Source of the DNA: Linepithema humile
Taxonomy: Eukaryota; Arthropoda; Insecta; Hymenoptera; Formicidae
Assembly: GCF_040581485.1 (NCBI RefSeq)
Contig: NC_090129.1
Coordinates: forward strand, 16,255,501-16,319,500
DNA length: 64,000 nucleotides
Reading direction: 5' to 3'
Each line of letters begins with the position of its first letter. Within the stretch, counting starts at the first letter, position 1. The notes under the pieces were generated by a model. That model made no database searches and was not told the DNA's origin. It was given only the letters and a program-made list of their open reading frames with translations. Positions 58,325 to 64,000 of the stretch are shown in pieces. Position numbers and translations under genes: made by a program.

Positions 58325-59434
58325 TCAATTTATAATCAGACCCGCTTCACGCAGTTCCTCGATTATTGATAGAAACTCGTTGTCGTGAGCGTTGTTTCCA
58401 GCCTGACGGAAGGCGTCTAATAATCGAAGACGATCGACCAATTCATTCGGATCATCCCAGTGCACATAATCGACCGCTTTGTTGGTCACGGTCATAGTCT
58501 GCGGTGTATCGTTTCGTCTCGTGCTACACTCGGGTAACGCGATATTGTGACGAGCTATCATACCTCCACCTCTTTTGTTGAAATACATTAGAGGTGCAAT
58601 GATATTTGTATACTTGTATCCTTTATTTCCCAAAACCGATAAAAGCATGTTATGACCGCATCTGTGAGCACTGGTCACCAAAAGTATGCTCTTGTATTTT
58701 TGTTTGTCATCCTCCGTATATATCGCATCGTCGGGAATTCTTTTGAATATCAATTCAAACAGACCGGGCGTACCCGCGTATATCACATTGTCCACAATTA
58801 TGTTATCATTTTTATCGATGTCAAAGCGCTTGTCCCCAAACTGTGTACCCTCATTGTTAAAGTACACTCCGTAAACTTGATCCGTCTTCTTATCACCGCT
58901 CAAGAGCGCTCCGATGTACTCTTGCCCCAGCGGGCCTAGTTGACCGTACAACGCTTCTCGGCCATCGGACATTTGCATCGTCCGTCTCACAGATGTTACG
59001 AAAGATGGGTTCGTTGTTTCGAACACGCTTTCAATCGATAAATTTGTTGGTGATTCAAATGTCAATTTTCGCGGTTGGAGCGGAGTCGAGGTCCGTATTG
59101 GTGATGAAATACTCGATCGCATCCGCTTGCTCTTTTTCTCGCTGCTCAACTGCTTCCGTTTGTTGTTGTAGTTCGATTCATTCATAACCTCAATATCGAA
59201 ACTAGGTATAACCGTTGCATCCGTGATAACCGAATCATCGTCACCGCCAATGTTCTCAGCGATTTGTTTCAACGGTTCGACGATTGGTTTAAAATGCTTC
59301 TCCAAATCCGCCTCCTCCACCATCCTTCCAGTCTTCAACGCCCGATGCTTCTTGCGGATCGATTCGCTCGTACGAGCAATCTCCTTCGCTAACCTTTCCC
59401 GCTTCTCGATATCTTTCGTGTCGAGCATCATCAT
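58325..59434 (-). CDS. DUF8207-like protein
   Basis: 369 codons. The N-terminal third is charged (KRERLAKEIARTSESIRKKH, a KKSKRMR basic cluster, then an SSPIRTSTPLQP linker). The conserved half starts at LGPLGQEYIGALLSGDKK and continues with YGVYFN, FDIDKNDNIIV, YAGTPGLFELIFKR and DYVHWDDPNELVDRLRLLDA. I recall this domain (named DUF8207) from many insect Polinton-like loci; its function is unknown. Start (three ATG in a row) lies 17 bp after the ATPase stop, so the two may share a transcript. Intact. Confidence 0.75.
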   Translation of the reverse strand: MMMLDTKDIEKRERLAKEIARTSESIRKKHRALKTGRMVEEADLEKHFKPIVEPLKQIAENIGGDDDSVITDATVIPSFDIEVMNESNYNNKRKQLSSEKKSKRMRSSISSPIRTSTPLQPRKLTFESPTNLSIESVFETTNPSFVTSVRRTMQMSDGREALYGQLGPLGQEYIGALLSGDKKTDQVYGVYFNNEGTQFGDKRFDIDKNDNIIVDNVIYAGTPGLFELIFKRIPDDAIYTEDDKQKYKSILLVTSAHRCGHNMLLSVLGNKGYKYTNIIAPLMYFNKRGGGMIARHNIALPECSTRRNDTPQTMTVTNKAVDYVHWDDPNELVDRLRLLDAFRQAGNNAHDNEFLSIIEELREAGLIIN

Positions 59435-59451
59435 CGACGTTTCGAGAACAA

Positions 59452-60153
59452 CTAACCACTCTGTGGTACCGCGAACTCGTTAAAACCACGTCTGTATCGT
59501 CCATCACCAAGCGTACTATCCTTGTCTATCACAAGAAAGCCATACTTGTGTTGCCAACATGCGCGACACAATGTACTGAAATCTTCGTACGTCATGTCCG
59601 TATTTACATGCTTGTTGTAGATATGTTTAAGGTTGGTACCATCTTGCTTGAATAAAATCAACAGGTTCGCGTTGTCGCGTACAAGATGTTTAGGTATCTT
59701 CGCGTACGTTTGACACAGATAGAAGCAATCGACTTTGGAATGACGACCCATTGCAAAGTATTCCCGTATCGCATCCTGCTTATCGCAGGCTATGTCATCA
59801 AAGATAAATATAGAATTTAATAGCGCCTCGCTCGGAGGTATCACAGTACAATTATCCGAAAATGTAAAGTAATCGATATCATCAATCAATCCAAACAATC
59901 TTTCGAGATACTGATATTTCAGCTGCTGTAATGATTTTGAGTACACGTACACGTTTTCAAAGCACACACCGTGCGGACTTTCCAACAGACTCAACATTAC
60001 GTTTGTTTTACCGCAATTCGAGGGGCCGCAAATGATACCGCGTATTGTGTTTGGTAGCATTTGACCGTGTCTGGATGCACAAGCCCCTCCCACCCGCATC
60101 TTATCGTCCATGTTTTTTACACGAATCGTGTACGGTTGTCGGACAAACTTCAT
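59452..60153 (-). CDS. A32/FtsK-type packaging ATPase
   Basis: 233 codons from ATG at 60153. Walker A is GIICGPSNCGKTN (about residues 39-51) and Walker B is SIFIFDDIACD (about 113-123). A sensor-like HSKVDCFYLCQTYAKIPKH follows. This matches the genome-packaging ATPases of Polintons, adintoviruses and large DNA viruses. It would drive DNA into a capsid if one exists. The gene is intact, with a very short leader after a TATA shared with the divergent small ORF. Confidence 0.85.
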   Translation of the reverse strand: MKFVRQPYTIRVKNMDDKMRVGGACASRHGQMLPNTIRGIICGPSNCGKTNVMLSLLESPHGVCFENVYVYSKSLQQLKYQYLERLFGLIDDIDYFTFSDNCTVIPPSEALLNSIFIFDDIACDKQDAIREYFAMGRHSKVDCFYLCQTYAKIPKHLVRDNANLLILFKQDGTNLKHIYNKHVNTDMTYEDFSTLCRACWQHKYGFLVIDKDSTLGDGRYRRGFNEFAVPQSG

Positions 60154-60157
60154 TTTT

Positions 60158-60220
60158 ACTGGTTGACGTTCGACGGGTACCAGCTATTTATAGGTGCGCG
60201 CGGCTCGAACATTCTTCAGT
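60158..60220. promoter_or_regulatory. Bidirectional promoter around one TATA
   Basis: tatttata at 60185-60192 (tataaata on the minus strand) stands midway between a plus-strand CAGT (60217-60220) and a minus-strand CAGT (60161-60158), each ~28 bases from the TATA centre. The ATGs follow 7 bases (plus, 60228) and 4 bases (minus, 60153) after the CAGT. Inferred. Confidence 0.6.
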
Positions 60221-60227
60221 TGGAAAA

Positions 60228-60413
60228 ATGTTTTTCGTACTGGCGGACGATATTTTACTTTTGACGGTCGAGGAGTTACGATTTATACCGAAAGTGATTC
60301 TTCTGCTAGAATTTGGTCGGTACGTGGAGCAACTGTGGCAGAAACTTCCTGAACATTTAACGGAGAATCTATACTTAGATTATCTATACTTAGATTATGA
60401 CTTATGCCGATAA
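60228..60413 (+). CDS. Small leucine-rich ORF next to the terminus
   Basis: 61 codons: MFFVLADDILLLTVEELRFI, then LLEFGRYVEQLWQKLPEHLT. It ends inside the inner edge of the terminal repeat. A 15-bp tandem duplication near the 3' end repeats LYLDY. I have seen similar short ORFs at the ends of insect Polinton-like loci, without a known function. The promoter is shared with the ATPase gene. Confidence 0.5.
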   Translation: MFFVLADDILLLTVEELRFIPKVILLLEFGRYVEQLWQKLPEHLTENLYLDYLYLDYDLCR

Positions 60414-60490
60414 TATCACTCTCATTTTTAGTTCCATCGAAATGATGGCGCTTTCGCGTCGGAGTTCGTCAGGCACTCCAGCATCCTCTT
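60410..60490 (-). repeat. Right terminus of the Polinton-like element
   Basis: Ends cactccagcatcctctt (plus strand); the complement starts AAGAGGATGCTGGAGTG. It matches 23091-23170 in inverted orientation. Flanking bases after it (aatgaa) do not match those before 23091, so no 6-bp duplication links the two. Confidence 0.7.
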
Positions 60491-60491
60491 A

Positions 60492-60707
60492 ATGAATGAA
60501 ATTATACTGCTTATATCAGATGTTTACGCATTGACGTTATGCGCATCGCATGTCAAATTTTTCAAAGAAGATGAATTCAAGCCCTTGCATCGGTGTTTAC
60601 ATTTGTTTGAACGATTTCTTCATGGCTCGTCGAATAAGGATCATTTTATAAACCGACGAATAAACATGGGCGGTAGGTGGCCACCACGGGTATTCAGCGA
60701 CAAATAA
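60492..60707 (+). other. Short ORF beyond the terminus, unknown
   Basis: 71 codons (MNEIILLISDVYALTLCASH, then HRCLHLFERFLHGSSNKDHF). It looks protein-like rather than random, but I cannot name it. It may be a fragment of another copy of a Polinton-like element or of a host gene. Confidence 0.3.
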
Positions 60708-61304
60708 ACGTCAACACCAACCTGATTTGCAGCCATTAAGTTGCTCAATGAGCCTGACATTAATTTCAAGCTCGTTGCTGATGCGGTAAGCTATATCAAC
60801 GGATGTAGTTAATGAGCAAGCGATATTTATCTCGCAATTAAATCGTTCGATTTGTCCATAAAACTGCTAAAACCAAAGCTCTCTATCGCCTCGCGTCATC
60901 TACGAAATGAATGCTATCAAAACCAATGCTATCAAATTCGATGGTTTCCATAGTTCTATTCTATTTCGATCACTCGTGGAATAAATCAATGCGTAATTTA
61001 ATAAAATTATTAACAATTTTTTTGTAAAATTTTACTATTGTTTGTAGATTCTCGTTTTTGTTAATTTTCCAAATAATATTATATAAATACACACAGAATG
61101 TCCATGTCCAATAATATTATATAAATACACACAGAAGTCCATGGAATGGACTAGATCGGATTCTAGCACTTGTCGTGAAGATAGAAAAAAATGATAGAAG
61201 CAAAAGTTAAATGGTATAACATACAAATTTTTTATATCAACTCATTCTTTTACCCCTATTAAGCTGCACCCCCCACCATCGCAAAATCAAGTCGCACCTA
61301 TCAA
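60708..61304. repeat. Non-coding region with a tandem duplication
   Basis: aataatattatataaatacacacagaa-type sequence occurs twice in tandem at about 61072-61143 (~37-bp unit). Nothing else supported here. Confidence 0.55.
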
Positions 61305-61843
61305 TTAATTCAGTGCTAATTATGTGCTAATTTGCTGCCGCAGTCCGGATATTGTTTTGTTGCTCTTACCGTTTAGCAGAAATTCATATTTAAAGTGGAG
61401 GGGAGGGGGCAGCTTGACATTAAGTTGGCCCCCCCTATAACAAAAAAAATATATAAAGTGCTCGAGTCAAAAAATCATTTATACTAGAATTTGTTGCTAT
61501 TTTGTTGCTCTAAGATAGCGTAAAAACATTTTGAAAAAATTGTATTATTTACAGTAAATGCAAAGTGTCGTATAGTGGTATATACTGGTATATCTTAAAT
61601 ACCATAAAAATGCAATTTTTTCGAAATGTTTTTACGCTATCTTAGAGCAACAAAATAGCAACAAATTCTAGTATAAATAATGTTTTGATTAGAGCACTAT
61701 ATATATTTTTTCCGCTATGGGAGGGGGGCTAACTTAATATCAAGATAGTTCACTTAATACAAACATCAATTTTTGCTAAACGGTAAAAGCAACAAAATCC
61801 GGACTACAGCAACAAATTAGCACATAATTAGCACTAAATTAAT
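61305..61843. repeat. 540-bp palindrome (fold-back)
   Basis: Arms about 61305-61541 and 61612-61843. Shared blocks include gtgctaattatgtgctaatt, accgtttagca, ggaggggggc and ttgttgctattttgttgctc. The ~70-bp loop contains tatactggtatat. Arms differ by small indels. No ORF. Probably a palindromic non-autonomous transposon. Confidence 0.8.
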
Positions 61844-62033
61844 AATAATAAATTAATTAAAAGATGCGAATTTACTTGACAATGGTTACGCTGCACCATG
61901 TCATGTACATGATCTAAATAAAATTGACTAAAAGAAATTTGTTGCTCGTATGATTTCGGTACCAAATTAATGTACAGACTCTGTACTATCAAAATATATA
62001 AGAAACTGAATTTGTTGCTACATAATATATATA
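61844..62033. other. No gene recognised
   Basis: AT-rich spacer between two palindromes. Confidence 0.4.
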
Positions 62034-62388
62034 CAGGGTGTCTCATTTAACTTGAGACAACTAAATATTTCGAAAAATAAGCATTGTACAAAAAATGTCC
62101 CAAATAAACTTTTAATATTATCAAGGGGGACGTCTGCCTGTGTAAAAATTAACCCGCTCCCACCGCCTCTTGGGGGTGGAGCGGGTGGCAACTTTGAAAT
62201 TTCAAATGGGAACCCCCATTTTTTATTGCAGATTCGGATTCCTTGGAAAAAAATACGTAAGTTTTGTCCAAGACATTTTTTCGAATCGTGATAGATGGCG
62301 CTGTAATCAGTGAAAATTAGTTTTTGCCATTTTCTCTCACCATCGGGGTGCTTTATTTCGGTGAGTCCCCTCGCCTCTCACTATTCAA

Positions 62389-62592
62389 TTACAATAAATG
62401 CTCGAAATGATGATCTTCCATTTCAATGCATTTATTAACTCGAGCTTGGAATGCTTGTACACATGTAGAAAGTGTATCTGGCGTTATTTGTGCGCAAGCA
62501 TATCTAATACGTTCCACCATGTTTTCTCGAGTATTTGGTCCTTCTGTATACACTTTTTCTTTAAGGTAACATAAAATTATTTCAACTTTCAA
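62389..62592 (-). pseudogene. Transposase C-terminal fragment, left arm
   Basis: Minus strand: VEIILCYLKEKVYTEG, MVERIRYACAQITPDTLSTC and KCIEMEDHHFEHLL, the C-terminus of a Tc1/mariner-superfamily transposase like the one ending at 50591 (similar ...HFEQFLH end). Confidence 0.75.
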
Positions 62593-62861
62593 AATTATTT
62601 CAAAATTATTTCAACTTTCTCCTCTAAAGATAAATAATCTATTATTTATTTATTTGCTGAAATCCATTATTTGCTGAAAATACTGAAAAGGAGAAACAAA
62701 ATAAATGAAAGAAATTAAGTCAGAACAATTCTTCAATAACTGGATTCTTTAAATTTCAGTCAAGTAAATTTCAGTAATACGTACGCTAGCTACTTGTTTT
62801 TTTACGGACGCGTTCTTTATTTCAGCAAATAAATAATGGATTATTTATCTTTTAGGAAAAA

Positions 62862-63059
62862 GTTGAAATAATTTTATGTTACCTTAAAGAAAAAGTGTAT
62901 ACAGAAGGACCAAATACTCGAGAAAACATGGTGGAACGTATTAGATATGCTTGCGCACAAATAACGCCAGATACACTTTCTACATGTGTACAAGCATTCC
63001 AAGCTCGAGTTAATAAATGCATTGAAATGGAAGATCATCATTTCGAGCATTTATTGTAA
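62862..63059 (+). pseudogene. Transposase C-terminal fragment, right arm
   Basis: The same ~65 residues as in the left arm, plus strand, ending TAA at 63057-63059. The N-terminal and catalytic parts are absent in both arms. Confidence 0.75.
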
Positions 63060-63484
63060 TTGAATAGTGAGAGGCGAGGGGACTCACCGAAATAAAGCAC
63101 CCCGATGGTGAGAGAAAATGGCAAAAACTAATTTTCACTGATTACAGCGCCATCTATCACGATTCGAAAAAATGTCTCGGACAAAACTTACGTATTTTTT
63201 TCCAAGGAATCCGAATCTGCAATAAAAAATGGGGGTTCCCATTTGAAATTTCAAAGTTGCCACCCGCTCCACCCCCAAGGGGCGGTGGGAGCGGGTTAAT
63301 TTTTACACAGGCAGACGTCCCCCTTGATAATATTAAAAGTTTATTTGAGACATTTTTTGTACAATGCTTATTTTTCAAAATATTTAGTTGTCTCAAGTTA
63401 AATGAGACACCCTGTATATGATAAATTTCATTAATTCGTCAAGTTCTAAAAGATTCTTAGTATCGTCACATAGTTCTTCTTTTT

Positions 63485-64000
63485 GTGTTCAATTATTGGC
63501 CTTGAATGTGAAATAACTGGGTCTGAAATAATCAACAGATTCTAAATATATTTTCGTTATTTTTCGAGACATTTTTTGAGAATAATTTTCCCTGTAATTT
63601 CGAAAACATTTGTGATTCGCTTCTTGGGCATCTTCAGATAGTTGACCTATTGGTACAATTGAATATTTTATTACAGCGCTTCCATGAATCAACAATTTGT
63701 GCACTGTTATTGGCATATAATACCATGGATACAGCAAAACAAAGTTTTGCAGTATCAAAAGCATAAACTTGAAATTTCGTCACGTCCACTTCTTTCCATT
63801 GGCAATTGCTTGTAGTACAATTGAAAATCAAATTATTAGATTCTTATCCAGGCCTGCGATTTCAGCTGACAAATTTGGATCAACGAAGAATTTTCTGGCA
63901 GTATTGCCATTGTTAGATGTATCTGTTCCTTGTTTTACAACATCAATTAATAAACCAATTTTGGTTCCTCGCATGCAGTCTAATAGATCGAAAACTTCAA
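63485..64000 (-). pseudogene. Repeat-element ORF relic (runs off right edge)
   Basis: Read on the minus strand from the edge: FDLLDCMRGTKIGLLIDVV, NTARKFFVDPNLSAEIAGLD, DTAKLCF, YPWYYMPITVHKLLIHGS and LPIGQLSEDAQEANHK-like sequence. These follow each other across several frame changes (stops near 63830 and 63792). The YPWYYMP..VHK.LIHG block belongs to a repetitive protein family in arthropod genomes, probably transposon-derived; its function is unknown to me. Confidence 0.55.

Larger units (their letters stand above)
52140..60490. mobile_element. Compact Polinton/adintovirus-like element
   Basis: PolB on the plus strand faces a minus-strand cluster of integrase, fiber-like, DUF8207-like and packaging ATPase genes, with an inverted-repeat-like terminus at 60410-60490. 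This gene set is characteristic of Polinton-like elements (family knowledge). The span from minisatellite to terminus is ~8.4 kb, about half the usual Polinton length. No hexon-like major capsid, penton-like minor capsid or adenain-type protease is recognised. The left end is not defined. Confidence 0.75.
62034..63414. mobile_element. Snap-back transposon: two inverted 3' halves
   Basis: Outer ends cagggtgtctcatttaactt and its complement, flanked by ta. Arms of about 540-560 bp (62034-62590 and 62870-63414) are nearly identical in inverted orientation. Each contains the terminal repeat, a ~330-bp untranslated stretch and the last ~60 codons of the same transposase. The ~280-bp centre holds further short inverted stretches. 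Confidence 0.88.

Noticed and set aside
1..64000. tRNA or rRNA genes
   Set aside because: No A-box/B-box pair or cloverleaf found by eye; the TGGTCCTTCGAGCCGGA words are primer sites, not tRNA genes.

Overview
This is an AT-rich piece of an animal genome. Spliced genes, TA- and TTA/TAA-flanked DNA transposons, BEL/Pao and Gypsy retroelements, P-element and mariner transposases and CA microsatellites all point to an insect. The particular mix (DUF4806 genes, a PolB/packaging-ATPase element with a DUF8207-like gene, abundant mariner, BEL and Harbinger) looks most like an ant or another hymenopteran; that attribution is my inference from family knowledge. I see no ordinary host housekeeping gene, rRNA or tRNA. 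Nearly everything is mobile DNA, much of it nested.

Layout. 1-4.2 kb: the end of a two-gene DNA transposon, with a Tnp2-like transposase C-terminus followed by an intact 8-exon DUF4806 gene. 4.4-6.0 kb: a THAP-domain gene (minus strand) split in exon 1 by an internally deleted mariner. 6.2-7.6 kb: a fold-back element flanked by a 13-14 bp direct repeat. 7.6-12.1 kb: a P element with a complete 957-codon, 4-exon THAP/P transposase gene (minus). 12.1-14.7 kb: several MITEs. 14.7-22.9 kb: a second Tnp2-like/DUF4806 transposon cut by an old BEL/Pao element (15155-22086, TSD ttgaa) that itself carries a DUF4780 fragment. 23.1-27.1 kb: MITEs, a minisatellite and a very large inverted repeat. 27.1-28.7 kb: a Tc1-like element. 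29.2-30.1 kb: a broken hAT-like transposase.

30.3-49.0 kb is one degraded two-gene transposon (a transposase and a CIDE-N-domain protein, both plus strand). It is interrupted in order by a Gypsy element (31462-36509, TSD taat), a Harbinger MITE (36537-37097, TSD taa), a TIR MITE in an intron (38637-38997), a Harbinger deletion derivative (40014-41020, TSD taa) and a second BEL/Pao element (41241-47697, TSD ctttt). Removing the insertions restores one continuous CIDE-N reading frame, so these insertions are young relative to that gene. LTR divergence orders the retroelements: BEL 1 oldest (11 substitutions plus a 21-bp duplication), BEL 2 younger (3 substitutions, 1 indel), Gypsy youngest (2 substitutions).

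49.6-51.1 kb holds a dead intron-bearing Tc1/mariner-superfamily transposase. 51.1-52.1 kb holds a DUF4806 relic. 52.1-60.5 kb is a compact Polinton/adintovirus-like element: a spliced protein-primed-type PolB (broken), a retroviral-type integrase with a chromodomain-like tail, a fiber-like coiled-coil protein, a DUF8207-like protein, an A32/FtsK-type packaging ATPase, a small ORF and an inverted-repeat terminus. No capsid gene is recognisable. Four of its gene starts share a TATA box about 28 bp upstream of a CAGT, including one TATA apparently used in both directions. 60.5-64 kb: a 540-bp palindrome, a 1.4-kb snap-back made of two inverted transposon 3' halves, and a frame-shifted repeat-ORF relic at the right edge.
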